A stretch of 64,000 nucleotides of DNA from Isoetes taiwanensis (Eukaryota > Streptophyta > Lycopodiopsida > Isoetales > Isoetaceae). The translations under genes and the position numbers were made by a program. The notes beneath the pieces were generated by a model that was not told the origin of the DNA, made no database searches, and saw only the letters and a program-made list of their open reading frames with translations. Positions 1 through 11,349 of the stretch are shown piece after piece; within the stretch, counting starts at the first letter, position 1; each line of letters begins with the position of its first letter. Location of the stretch: positions 337,248-401,247 of the forward strand of contig JAJEKV010000290.1 of NCBI GenBank assembly GCA_021234155.1, read 5' to 3'.

Positions 1-1488
1 TAATGTCTATGTCTTTACAAAGGCCTCATATAAATCCTTCTGATATCCCTTGGGTGCATGGAAACCAGATCCAAACATGGCCAATATTAATGAGAAACAT
101 GGCCAATCATCACCCTAAAGAGAACTAAAAAAGCAGTACAGGCATGAAAAACATGCATAACAGGTTGTATCACCTTTCATCCTGGCATATTTCTTATCGC
201 ATATTCCAAAAAACATCTTAGTTCGTACATGGGACGATACTACAGTCTCTCATTTCCATATTAGAGTGCATAAAGCATATTTATCATGTGGTATTCTGCG
301 TGTAAATTACTCTGTCATAAATGAACTTTAACTAGTAATACAAAAGCTTTATCTACATCAGAGAACTCGTATCATATATCTGTAGTTTTTCTGGCTAATC
401 TCTAAGGATGCATCAGCGTAATATCTCAAGAATAGCATCATTTATAATATTAACTCTTCTTTTGTATGTATCAGCTGTCTTAAAATAGATTGAAAAACCT
501 GAAATGTCAAACCTGATTTATGTGCGCTCCCGGCATGATGATTTGGTCTTTGATCTGTTGAATGTCATGCTAGTCTATTGCCATAGATGCACCACATCTG
601 TTCTGGCATGCTACACAGGCGTCCAAGAGTCTATCAGGGAAGAAAAACGAAATGCACAAAAGGTATAAAACCTTAACTGCATTTTACCAGAGTAATTTCG
701 GCCTCTTCTTTAAGAGGACTTAGCATTTTCAGCACTCTAGGCATCAATCTTGTATGAAATCGGTGTAGATAACCAAGCAGAGGTCTGCAACTAGCTTATT
801 TTGCCGTGCAACCACGAATATAGACACCCTTATGCATTTCGGGTCTTCAATCCACAAAGCGGCAAACAAGCCGCTTATGAGACGATCAGGGTATGTCAAA
901 ATGCATCGCCCATTTTTTCATTTCTTAGTCATCAACAAGGTAAGCCTTAAGAATACTAAGACCCCGCCACTTCTCGCTTCTATGTGTGTTTCCAGAAACA
1001 AATATAATGGAAACTATCCTAGGCATAAGCCGACACAAAAAGTAGAGCACCAAAAATCGGCTATTTTCGGCCACTTGGAAAAGCTCTTGGATACCGCATT
1101 TTGCTTTTTCCATATACCAACCATAAGGTTTAAGTGTTGACAGCTAATAAATGAAGGGGCATCTTTTATAAAATCTTACACACGATTTAGCATGAAATGC
1201 AATGATGTGATATACTAAATTATCACTTTTTCTTCTTTTTGCTTGCTTCACTTTTCATCCACTAAAGTTATAGTCCATCATACCCATGCTTTAGTCATAT
1301 CAATATTTTGTTTTTCTTAAAATCACATCATAAGAAATAAGTGCACATGTAGGGCATTTCTCATACCTCTAGTAATTGAAAATGTTTATCTATGTAACTT
1401 ATGCCATGCTTTATTTCCTTCATCATTAGGCTAATAACAAGTCAAAATTATAAGTACCTTTGATTTGAAGAATCATAGAGAATATTCT
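1..1488. other. gene-poor stretch, nothing recognised
   Basis: AT-rich sequence with short open frames on both strands, none showing a protein family I recognise, a codon-like pattern or convincing splice borders. No RNA gene or repeat is apparent by eye. Confidence 0.5.
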
Positions 1489-1583
1489 CTTCTTCTTCTT
1501 CTTCTTCTTCTTCTTCTTCTTCTTCTTCTTCTTCTTCTTCTTCTTCTTCTTCTTCTTCTTCTTCTTCTTCTTCTTCTTCTTCT
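1489..1583. repeat. (TTC)n / (GAA)n microsatellite
   Basis: About 95 bases of nearly uninterrupted TTC/CTT trinucleotide repeat (roughly 31 units), which on the other strand is a purine-pure GAA tract. Plus-strand translation gives a poly-leucine artefact. The tract is long enough to be length-polymorphic. Confidence 0.95.
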
Positions 1584-2907
1584 ATATTATAGATCTCTCA
1601 TATATTGTTGTGCTCCATATAGACTCTTGATTCTTCTTTTCGAGTATTTCGACTTCCACATTATTATGGCTTTCCCATATTTTGCTTGTAGGTCGTGGTA
1701 TGAATGGACCAGCAAATGAATTATGTCTCAATAACAATAAAGATATAAGGACTGTACCCAGTTCAGGCACGCCAACATCCTAGGGAACATAACATGCCAT
1801 TTACAGACCTTGTGGCTCTCAATACCACCAATCCATAGACTTCCATAGACTCTGCCCCGATCTCCAACGATCCATTTATCTCTCCAACGATCCACTTACC
1901 CCTTGCCTTCTTTCGCAGAGCCAAATTCAAATGCTTATGACTTACTATATTGGAGGTTAGGAATGTATGGTTACATGGCCCAATTATGGCGCAACTCTAG
2001 AGATTCTTGTAGGTATCTTGAGGAAATTTTAAGGGATTGTAAGAAATCTAAAGGAATATATAAAAATCTAATAAAATAATCTTGAAGAGAAAGTCAACTA
2101 CAGAATTTAAATGAATCTTGAAGAATCTATAGGGATCCTGGAGAGCCTAATGGAACATTTAAAAAATCTAAAGAAACCTTGAGGCAATCTCAAGGGATTG
2201 AAATGAATCTTAAAGGAAATCTTAAACCTTTATACCAGTTTCTCTTCACCACCAGACCTCTTTCACATCATTTGGAATCGACACTAATTCTGCCCTTGCA
2301 ACAACTTTTTAAACAACTTTATATAAATATGGTTATGAAACATTTGAAAAACCCAATCAAGTGTTTAGGAAGCATGCAAGTCTGAGTTCCTAACAACTAT
2401 GCTAGCATTTATTTTAAATACAAACTATATTGAAGTAGTTTTGCAATTTGAGGAGAACTTGGAACTGACAGCTCAAGAGTCTAGAATCTTGCCCAACAAC
2501 AACCGAAATGGTTGCATCCAACTGGCGGCAACGACAAGACTCAGTCTTCTTATGACATTCAATTACGATATATTCATGACGACACGATATAAGAGAATCC
2601 CAGTGTGAAATTGACCATGCACATTGCATGGACCCTCATTTAAATGCGGCCTTGAACATACCATGTGAAGGCATTATTTATTCAGTATATACCAATTGTT
2701 AGGTATGAAGCACTCATTTGTAACAAAGCCAATAAATCAGAACGGAATGTATCAACCCCCTTTCTTGTAGAGTTATAAAGTTAAGATAGTGACAAAGGAT
2801 AGAAGATATAAACGTCTTGAATGCATGAGGACCTAGAACATAAAGGCTATCAACGTCTCACCCCACCCCACCTCAAGTTGCTTCTTGTATCAGTACAGTT
2901 CCTGTAT
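1584..2907. other. non-coding stretch, nothing recognised
   Basis: AT-rich sequence with several loosely similar phrases of the type 'aatcttgaaga/aatctaaaggaa' around 2,030-2,230, which suggests a decayed simple or tandem repeat. No gene is supported. Confidence 0.35.
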
Positions 2908-2998
2908 ACAACAATTTCATTATAGTTTCAATTCTGCTATGTTAGGCATGCATCCTCGTGTTAACACAGCAGAATTGAAACTATAATGAAATTGTTGT
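2908..2998. repeat. near-perfect short hairpin (31-bp arms)
   Basis: The left arm at 2908-2938 and the right arm at 2968-2998 are exact reverse complements over 31 bases. After one mismatch they pair for five more bases, leaving a terminal loop of about 17 nt (2945-2961). No flanking duplication or known MITE terminus is visible. It could be a young MIRNA-like foldback, a tiny MITE or an siRNA-producing inverted repeat; the sequence alone does not decide. Confidence 0.85.
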
Positions 2999-4114
2999 TA
3001 CGTGAAGCTTTGAGTAGGAGCGATTCTGCAAATCTGCAGGTAAAAAATAGTTAAAATGCTAGTAAAACTACGAGCTACGGAATGCAAGTAAACATTTGGC
3101 ACAGGAAGACCAGTACCATTCGGGTTTAGTCCACGTGTCGGGATGGGATTCGTAGTGGGGGCAAAATTGCTTACCCAAACTTTACATTGTGGTGAAATGA
3201 TAGTATGCCTAAACTAGAGAAAACCAGTTTTTGTCTAGATGCTAGTTCACAAATAAATATCATACTAGATGAGGTCAAAATAGCATAAATGGTTAAATAC
3301 ATCTAACTTTTATTTATTTTAAGGACGTCAGTCTTGGAAACCCAATACATGCCCATTACCTTGCTCTTATCAACCTATCTTAAAGAAAAAATACTTGGCA
3401 ATTGCCTTGTCCCATCAAGTATGCAAAGCCGAAAGAGACATTGGAACAGAACATCAATGAATTAGACAACAGGAAGGAACACTGTTAAAAGAAATTTGTA
3501 CCTTCAGGTAAGTTTGTTGGGCTCCCTGGCTTGATGGCAAAGCAGATGGACCCCCTGGTATTTGTTGCAGGCCAAGTCATATTGGCAAAACAGTCCCAAT
3601 GAATCTAAAATAAACACGCCTACTAATGGCCCTACAAGGTGGAAAATATGTAACATTCAGACATCGGGAAACATGGAAGTTTGCAGGCCATTTCGTGGCC
3701 TAGTTTCTCTAATCTGAAACCTTATCAAATTATCTTGCTTACGCACATCCCCGTGATTCATCGTTGTCGGACATACAAGAGAAAACGGAAGGTCCAAAGA
3801 TGCGTAAAGAACATGAAATGGTGAAGAATGAAGAGGACTTTGCGAAGAGAAATTAAGCGGGGATGGCATATAATGAAGAAGTTCGATGAGAAACGAGAGA
3901 ATTGCCCCGCTAGCTTCTGTTTGATCCAGTTCGGCAGATGACCGCCATGAGGCAAAGATTTTGTTCGATTGCAACCCGCCATGATGTCTAGCCTCGACAA
4001 GTTATTAGGCCTTTTCAATTCCATTTCTGCTAAGAGGATCCCGCCACTGTATGTAAAGAACAAGATCTAGTAACAGATAAGAGGATCCTCCCCTGAGGAT
4101 ATCCAAGGCTCTAC

Positions 4115-4270
4115 TACGGTTGAAGAGATAGATAGATAGTATTTTTACGTCATGCCACATTGGAGAAATGCTCTGGAAGCTTCTGAATGCTGCCCCTCCA
4201 AGAAAAGGTAAAGAAAGAACAGTGCAAAACAACTTAGTACGTCCCCTGTTTCTAAATAATACACTATTCA
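4115..4270 (-). mobile_element. LINE 3' end with (CTAT)n tail
   Basis: Read on the minus strand this stretch ends in a coding-like segment with PMWHDV, then CATGACGTAAAAATA followed by a (CTAT)n tail, seen on the plus strand as GATA repeats near 4,124-4,140. The phrase CCAATGTGGCATGACGTA recurs in plus orientation at about 30,345-30,362, again followed by CTAT-like units. A shared 3' end with a short tandem-repeat tail is typical of RTE-like non-LTR retrotransposons. Only the 3' end is present, as expected from 5' truncation. Family assignment is inference from the tail and the second copy. Confidence 0.55.
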
Positions 4271-4662
4271 CCTGTAATGTCCAGATCTGAGGGTCCGTTG
4301 CAGTCTGACTTCTGTTCTGCTAACATGCCATGCCTAGAAATATTTACAATATTAATAAAGCACATCCAGATCCCCTATTTGCCAGTAGCCTTCAAGATAT
4401 TTATTATTTAGCGATGTCTATGGCTATGTAGTAATGTTTTACGTGATCCTCGATATCTCATCGCATCAGCCCTGCCATGGTTAGCATGCACAGTTGTCCA
4501 TAATTAGTGTTTGTAATTATCTTATTGAGTTTGTAGAGAAAATCATCTGTAGACAATGTTAGTTCTGCTTTTGTTACTCTCTCATTCAGTTTCTAGATCT
4601 TCACAATAAACATGCATTGTACAATGTTTCAAAGTTATAATTCTTTGCTTTCCTTGTTACAG

Positions 4663-5012
4663 AAAGCCATCCTCGGGCTGACAAACTCAGATCAAGAAAA
4701 TGAGTCTCATCTGGAAGATGGATATAGTTGGAGAAAATATGGTCAAAAGGACATATTTGGATCAAAACATCCCAGGTAAAAAAAATCTCATGCCATTTTC
4801 TGAATTTCTATGGATTCTTCAGGTTGACATGGAAACCTTATGTTGCCCTCATATTTATATATGTCTATCAGAAAGTATTACCAGAGGGTCGAGGAAAGAG
4901 ACCTGGATGCCAAGCAATAAAAGTATGTCCAAAAATGGATGATAGTCCTCCAAGATTCGGACGTAATATATAAAGGAAAACACATTTGTCATTTACCGGG
5001 GGCCAAAATATC
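4663..5012 (+). pseudogene. group III WRKY transcription factor relic
   Basis: An acceptor AG precedes 4663, and the open exon encodes DGYSWRKYGQKDIFGSKHPR, with WRKYGQK at 4729-4749. The exon ends at 4775 in a phase-2 donor (AG/GTAAAA) exactly at the arginine of HPR, the conserved intron position of most WRKY domains. The next ~235 bases contain the remains of the zinc-finger half: KYYQRV, a GCQAIK segment in another frame, and YKGKHICH. HxC instead of HxH marks group III (C2HC). The zinc-finger half needs several frameshifts and has in-frame stops, and no N-terminal exon was found, so this is a decayed partial gene. Intact family members bind W-box DNA (TTGAC core) and act in defence or stress transcription. 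Confidence 0.75.
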
Positions 5013-6328
5013 GAAGTTGTCATCTCCAGAAGGCAGCTTTTCTGAGCTCTAGTAACTCGTCTTTCTCAAGATAAACAACGAGGGTAATCTACAACTAGGC
5101 CAGCAAAGCAAGAACCTAAAATCCCTTTATCGGCAGAGAAAACAATAATCGAGTTTAGTTCCGCACTTTCAAAGAAAGAAATAGCATCAAAACAGAGCGA
5201 TCTTGCCTGGGAAAATCTAGAATGGAACGATACAGTATATTCCTCTATTTCTGCTCTGATCCTTGCAACTGCGGACATAAATTCTGAAAGGAAAATCTTG
5301 ATGCGCCACCATTACTCGGTTGAGGCATCCTGGATCCAGAATGCAGGTGACCGAGAGTTTACAGCGAATAGTAGGTTTGGAGCAGTCATCAGCATATCCT
5401 AGGTATATTCTAGCATATACCTAGAACATGCCATAAACCCACATAAACAAGGGTTTGCCCCCCTAGGGGCAACCCAAAAAAAAAAAAAAAAAAAACTGTT
5501 ATTATGCTATATATTGCCTCCACAAGGTAGATTTTGTTTTTCTTATTCGCATGTAGCATGTGCTAGTGTAATGCGCTAATACTTTTGTAGTTTGCATTTT
5601 AAGTTGTAGTTTTATTGCAATTCTAGAGTAGTTTTTATTGTAATTTAAATCTTTAATGGTGCGTTGATCTCTTTTGGTTAGTGCTCTTAGCTGAGAGTTG
5701 CACCATGCATTGCCACACTCATGATGGGTCCGTAACCGAAGGGTTCCTGACATTCAAAGGTGGACATCTAGTTTCCAAAGGGTTTCTTGCCCATGGAGGA
5801 TGTAGACACTCTGAGGGAGGCTAAGGACTCTGGAATCATGATGTTGTGCATCTGATTGACATTGATCTAACACCTTCGAACTCCAAAGGAAGGCAGATAG
5901 AAGATGTAACGCGGCAACACTATTAACAAGGTATACCTTGGATGATTATGTGATATCTGGCAAGCATGGCATTACAATACCTTTGGAAAGGGTTTTGTGT
6001 CCTTTACAGACCGGGATTTTACAGTCTATTCCATCTGCCTAGCACCCTCAACTTTCATTTTTGGACTATTTTATTATATATGGACTACTACAATGCCAAA
6101 GCTATGTATGCCATTCCAGACCTGAGCAACTGCACTTTGTGACAAGAAGGCACTTTCATCGAAGTTGGCACTATCTATTCTCAGTATATCGCTGGACTTG
6201 CTGTAAGAACATGAAGGTCCATTGAGAGCCATTTATGAAGGTCTTACAGTGAAATTTCTCTTGCAACTAGACGATTCATTTGTACGAAATAGAAATAGAT
6301 ATGTGATTTTATATCTTTCAATAAATAT
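5013..6328. other. non-coding stretch with an A-run
   Basis: No gene recognised. An A-run lies at about 5,477-5,494, and a small dyad (CCTAGGTATAT / ATATACCTAG) at about 5,399-5,422. The A-run might be the tail of an old retroposed sequence on the plus strand, but its body was not identified. Confidence 0.35.
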
Positions 6329-6703
6329 GTGCACATCTTTGATGATGATGAGAGGTTGACCGAGCACCCTGGGCCTCTAGTTTTTGAGTTTGAGAATGGC
6401 TCATCATGTACCACAAAGCATCAAGCCATCACAGTGAGGAACATTGGTCCGTGGAAGGATAAACCTATACCGAAATTCAATCCATTCAAAGATAAAAGGG
6501 CTATGTTTATAGTGGCACGCCCTAATGATATCCTATGTCCGATATGGATAGGGTATGCTACTGAAGAGCCCAAAATGGATGATAAGAAAAACAACTTCAA
6601 GACTATCCAAATGACTTGTTGGGAGCCTGTTCCTGTTAGGAACCAGGTGCACACATCCAATAATGTCAATTGTTCGAAGAAGATGGGAGATAACGACTAC
6701 TAG
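6329..6703 (+). CDS. unknown open frame (possible gene or TE-gene fragment)
   Basis: A 124-codon open frame starting with ATG, with balanced, protein-like composition (W, P, D/E and K rich; phrases such as PIPKFNPFKDK and CPIWIGYATEEPK). Just downstream, about 6,700-6,845, another frame gives KIEAIDYVWASSNKKKLPNTI, so one longer reading frame has probably been broken by a frameshift near 6,690. I do not recognise the family. It lies upstream, on the same strand, of the coiled-coil exon at 7584 and may belong to the same original gene or transposon. Confidence 0.4.
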   Translation: MHIFDDDERLTEHPGPLVFEFENGSSCTTKHQAITVRNIGPWKDKPIPKFNPFKDKRAMFIVARPNDILCPIWIGYATEEPKMDDKKNNFKTIQMTCWEPVPVRNQVHTSNNVNCSKKMGDNDY

Positions 6704-7020
6704 TGACTGCATTAAGATAGAAGCTATCGATTATGTTTGGGCTTCTTCCAATAAGAAGAAGCTACCCAACACTATCAAGATTCCAGTGCTTGTTGTTGAG
6801 CATACGCAACACTCGCTGGAGATGCTGTTGGTGTACAAAAACTGTCATCGAAGTAAGATTACCAAAAAAAAGTCCACAAATTCAGGTATTGTCAAACAAT
6901 AATGAAATTGTGCTTAACTTGCTTCTAAATCAAGTTACTAGGTTGATTGAATATGATCGAGCATGTGTATTTGTTATAATATATAATATGCAGCTTGGCA
7001 GATGTGATAGTTTATGTTAA

Positions 7021-7583
7021 TGTATGGTTTGTCAAATGTGATATGGTGATTAAATGGGAGATATCATGTTATACAATAGCCAATACTGTAGTTTCGGTGG
7101 CATGTGGTTGGTAGGATGTAATGTTGCCTTGTGTAAATGTTGTGATATGATTCTCCCCATCATAGTGTTAAGAGAGGTAGCCATAACAACGTGTGGTATG
7201 AGGATGTAGCATAGACTGTGTGTTGGTCTGATATGGTTGTAATATATTGCAAACTAATGTGATGGAATGACTGGTGTATGTTATATGAAGGCGAATATGA
7301 TGTTCTATAATATGTCAAGTCTAATGGCTATTATGATATCAAATATGATAAGTTGTTTTACGTGACAAATATGATGGCAAGTATGATGTCAAATATGTTG
7401 TGTTATAGCAAGATACACATGATAGAAAATGATGTGTAATGATATGTTTCTAATATGTGGTGTGGTGTTGTGATGGCAAATATGATGGATGATGAGTTGT
7501 GTTATGATAAAACTCACTTACACGTGTTCCTGATTGTAGAAGTTCGCAACTTTTTAAATACATGATATGAGTCCACTGAATAG
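7021..7583. repeat. degenerate TATGATG-rich sequence
   Basis: Low-complexity AT-rich stretch with many imperfect copies of phrases such as AATATGATG, TGTGATATG and CAAATATG. It reads like an intron or spacer with a decayed short tandem repeat. It ends at the acceptor AG immediately before the coiled-coil exon at 7584. Confidence 0.4.
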
Positions 7584-7838
7584 GCTTTAACAACTGCTGA
7601 AATCAAACCGCATGATGGAGAAGAGAGGCAGAGAAAAACTGAAAGGAAAATTGAACTTCTTGAACTTGAAAAGGGAAAGGCCCATCTTGAAATCAAGGAA
7701 AATGAAGATGTCATGAGGAAACAACCTGAAACTATGGCAGGTATCATGTATATTAACAGGTCAAAGGAGAACGATCTTAATGAAAGAATCTTACCCGACA
7801 TTCAATCATTGAAGAAGAAGATGGATGATGTGGACTTG
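7584..7838 (+). pseudogene. coiled-coil exon, 5' part, interrupted by the gypsy element
   Basis: An acceptor TAG precedes 7584, and the frame stays open to the retrotransposon border. It encodes a charged, heptad-like segment with phrases such as ERKIELLELEKGKAHLEIKE and ILPDIQSLKKKMDDVDL, typical of a coiled coil. The 7839-18748 element inserted between codons. Removing it together with one copy of the ACTTG duplication continues the same frame for nine codons to a TGA at 18781. The family is unknown. Only the insertion itself breaks the frame, so the locus was still open when the element arrived. Confidence 0.6.
7834..7838. repeat. target-site duplication, left copy (ACTTG)
   Basis: The five bases ACTTG directly before the left LTR are repeated exactly after the right LTR (18749-18753). 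A 5-bp duplication is what a Ty3/gypsy integrase generates and fixes the element ends to the base. Confidence 0.95.
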
Positions 7839-8429
7839 TGTTTGGGGTCTGGGTTCGGGAACTCCTGCAAGACAGCCCTCCGTGAGGACACTTGGATCTA
7901 ACAGGAGAATCCGGGAGCTATGTCACGCGGGATTTGCAAGAAAAAACAAGAAAAAGAGAAAAGAAAACAACAAGAACAATGAGATCACAATAATAAGCTT
8001 CCTTGATGTCAATGAAGATACATGAGCTCTCGCAATCAAGAGAAAACTGAACGGAGACAATACTCAAAACTCATCTAAAAACTCATGTGCTAGCTCTACT
8101 CATATATATAGTACAATGGCCTTTGGCCCAATATAGACACTCTGATTGATTTCGGTGCCGACTCCTGGAAGGAGGCTTGATTTTTGAGGAATGCCGGCGG
8201 TGCCTCTTGAAAAGCCACGAAATCACGCCCGGCCGACGTGGCGGTGACGGGCCGTCACTTGTCTGAGCGCCGCCTCTTGGTAGCATACCCGGGCTTTGAC
8301 TGCGTGGTCTGCTGCTTGGTCTTTTGCTGGGCCTTTGACGGCTGACCCGTGCCTGACTGTAGATCCTTGGACTTGACTTGGTCCGTCATATGCATGAATA
8401 GTCCTGTACCAGGAGGCACAGGACTAACA
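7839..8429 (-). repeat. 3' LTR of the gypsy element
   Basis: In element orientation it begins TGTTAGTCC (at 8429) and ends CCCCAAACA (at 7839). It is collinear with 18177-18748, including the shared A-rich stretch at 7,939-7,995 and the GC-rich stretch at 8,205-8,300. A minus-strand TATA-like sequence (complement of CATATATATA, 8,100-8,110) lies at the same place as in the 5' LTR. Confidence 0.95.
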
Positions 8430-8441
8430 CTCCCCCCCACC
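8430..8441 (-). promoter_or_regulatory. polypurine tract of the gypsy element
   Basis: On the minus strand GGTGGGGGGGAG directly abuts the start of the 3' LTR. This is the expected place and composition for the primer of plus-strand DNA synthesis during reverse transcription. Confidence 0.85.
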
Positions 8442-8450
8442 AAACGACAC

Positions 8451-11349
8451 TCAGTCTGAAGAAAAGGAGGAAGTGCCCGGAGGGCGGAAACCAAGAACGA
8501 AAGTGATCCTAGGGGAATGAGCATGAAAGCCATTATGGTAATGGGCAATGAGGTCCTGGCGTGTTTGAAGTGCGTCAGGAGTGTTGAGCCCCAGGGCAGG
8601 ATCGGCATCAATGAGGAAGTGAGAGCGCACCATGTCTTCCAGGGCAGCATGTGCATCAGAAGGAACGAACTGGCACTCCATGAGAAGGGTGTCCGAGATC
8701 AAGGCACCGGACGCGGCATTCGGGTTGCAGAAAAATGGGACGCCGCCGATTTAAAGAGCTTACCAGATGCATCCGAGCAAAGACGTAAAACCAGCTTGAC
8801 GGTGAACTGAAGGGTCTGGTGAGGTGGCGGCATTCTGCAAGAAGGTATCAAGGCCATGAAGAGCATCAGGAGGCCGTTGCCAACCACGCTCATTAGCAAT
8901 ATAGAGCCAATTCTCAGTAGTGTCCAGGGTGGCATTATCCTCCCAATTGAGGCGTCGACAACCGGGGATCCCACCGAGATCCGTCGAGAGGCGGAGTCGA
9001 CCGGCGTGGCCATCCATGACCTTCGTCCAAAAGGGAAGGCGCCCGGTCGTAAGAGAGGAACCGGGGCGTGGAGGGACTCCTAAGGAAGCATATGGAGAGG
9101 GAAGCATGCCCGTGTGCGTGGGTTGGCGAGCCATGTCCCTAAATTCTCGAACAAGATTCTGATCAAGAGCATGACACCAATGGTCCCACTCTGAAGTAGA
9201 GAGTAATTGATAGACAGGAGGATTTACCCAACCCGTTGAGATGGTCTTGCTTTCGAGGGAAGGCCGTAGTTGATTGTAGCCTCCCAAGTCGATATAAATT
9301 TGGGCGAACTCAAGATCGCCGGGATGCGCCAAATTTTTGTTTACTGTTCCAATATTTCAGCCCGCCACGCAGGTAAGTCTTGAGCAAGTTGTGCATGTAC
9401 TCTGTTCAAAAGTCCGAGATCGAAAGCGGGATCCTTGAAATATGGGTTGGTTGGTGATAACAACCAAGCAGCATTGGAGTTGCCTCGAAAAACACAATGG
9501 GCCTCATCTCGGAATTTATCATGGAGATCCGCCAGGTAGAAGTCATGAAAAAACATAAGCCATTGGCTGAACAACACGGAAAATGACCAAGTCGGGGTCT
9601 TCAGAATTGAGCTGATCAAAGACTAAGAGTGCACAAAATAAACCCTTGTCTTCTACAGAAAGATCCGGCCAGATCCGAAGGAAATCCGCACTTTGGAGTG
9701 GCTGTTGATGAACATTGCCATTGGCCGCGTACCACTTCAAAAGGAAAAGGTGCCGTCGGGCCACCACATAGTCAAGATAGCTGGAAGGAGTAGAGAAGTC
9801 CACAGGGATGTTGGTAGCAATGTCGATATATCCCTCCTGTTTGTTTTGGGCTTCTTCAGCAGATTGAACTGCTTGCTGAAGCTGATGTTCCAGGTCACGG
9901 ATCCGGTTCTCCTTTTCTAATAGAAGACGTGACTGATCACGGACCCGTTTAATAGGAAGCGTGGCATGTGAAGAGGATTGCCTTGGAGTTTGGAGACGAA
10001 GAGTGGCAATCTCAGCGTCATCGATGACCTTCTGTTTCTGAGCCTCCGAAAGCTGATCCTGGATGGACGTTAGCTGATTGGTCAGCGTGGAAAGCTGAGC
10101 TTCGAGGGAGATGAGTCTAGCATCACGCTCGGTAAGGTCATGAACTTGAGTGCGGTAATTGTGAGAAAGCTCCGTGTACAAAGTGTCGAGCTTAGCAATG
10201 TCTTTCTCCTTGTCACCCAGGAGGGTAGCTTTTGTCTTGTTCTGCTCTAACAAGTCCTGAATTGTGGTTTGGAGCTGAGCATGTTGATCTTCAAGCAGGC
10301 TGGTCTGATCCTGAGCATTTTTGAGATCCACACGGACCTGTAATAGAGCCTCGTGTTTTTCTTGAAGTGTGGCCTCCAGATTTTGAATTTGTGCAGTGGC
10401 AGCTTGAAGGTCTCGGTGAACTGCATCCGAAGCCTCCAGGGACGCCTGAACACCATTCATGAGAGCGTCCTGTGATGCTTGTAACTGCAGGGCGGCAGCT
10501 TGAACATCCTGCTGGAATTGGTATAGAAGCTGGCGAGGATTTGGAGGTCTTTGGCCCCGGCATTCGCTTTGTCTGAGATTGTTGGGAGACATGACGGGAA
10601 GTGGAATGCGTGGCTTCAGTGGATGAAGAGGAGACAGGGACATGTGTGGTCTGGTGTTGAACATGACCAGGGGAAGTCTGGCGTGAAGGTACAGCCTGTT
10701 GATTTTGACGTTGGGAATGCAGAGACTGCTGAGTGGAGGCATGAGAAGTGGAAGGGGTCTCAGGAACAGGAAGATAATGACGGATGAGTGCCTGAAGATG
10801 GCCACCCACTGAGGCTTCATGTCCAGAGGAGGGGGCAGACTTCACAAAAGTGTCATGTGACTTTGCAATATTGGTGAGGCGATGCTGGTTTGCTTGATAA
10901 GGAGGAGCACCGAACTGAGTGACGCCATGTCCTGTAAAGCAGCCCAAGATACAGAAGGTTTTTGCAAGGGAATACGGAATACCTCAGAAATCAAAGGCTG
11001 TGTGAGCAAAATGGTGGTGCCATCGACCACCGTAGCAAGTCCTTCCGGCTGTTGACGATGTGAGCGATAAACCGCTTCAATTGTCTCGATTTGGGGCGGG
11101 AGCTCCATTTATGAATTCAGAAAGCTTCGGGTTCCGCTACTTCCGACGGACCAACAAGGGCCTCGCGAAAGGTGGGGTCGAGAAAGACACGGACTTCGAA
11201 AAGAGTCGCATCCCTTGGAGCGAAGCTTGAAGTGTAAGAAATTTGGGTGCGACCATGGCGAAGATGGAGAAGGCGAGAGCAGAGAACGTAAGACGAAGGT
11301 GCGGGATAGGCGAAAAAGGTTTTAGGGCGCAAGTGTAGGAAGGGGGCAT
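8451..11349 (-). CDS. additional coiled-coil ORF region of the gypsy element (broken)
   Basis: Between integrase and the 3' LTR lies about 2.9 kb of sense-strand coding sequence, now in several overlapping frames. The longest intact piece (9543-10820) carries about 200 residues of glutamine-rich heptad coiled coil in phrases such as LEATLQEKHEALLQV and SLEAQLSTLTNQLTSIQDQL. Upstream pieces at 10842-11332 include FLDPTFREALVGPSEV and PPQIETIEAVYRSH. Downstream pieces continue through 9341-9619 and 8760-9332 (ENWLYIANERGWQRPPDA) to 8451-8702. Joined it would be about 850-950 residues. Athila and Tat lineages often carry an env-like or additional ORF here; no signal peptide or transmembrane segment is evident, so 'envelope' is not supported. 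Function unknown. Confidence 0.65.

Noticed and set aside
1465-1719. Open frame with a long poly-leucine run
   Set aside because: It is the translation of the (TTC)n microsatellite.
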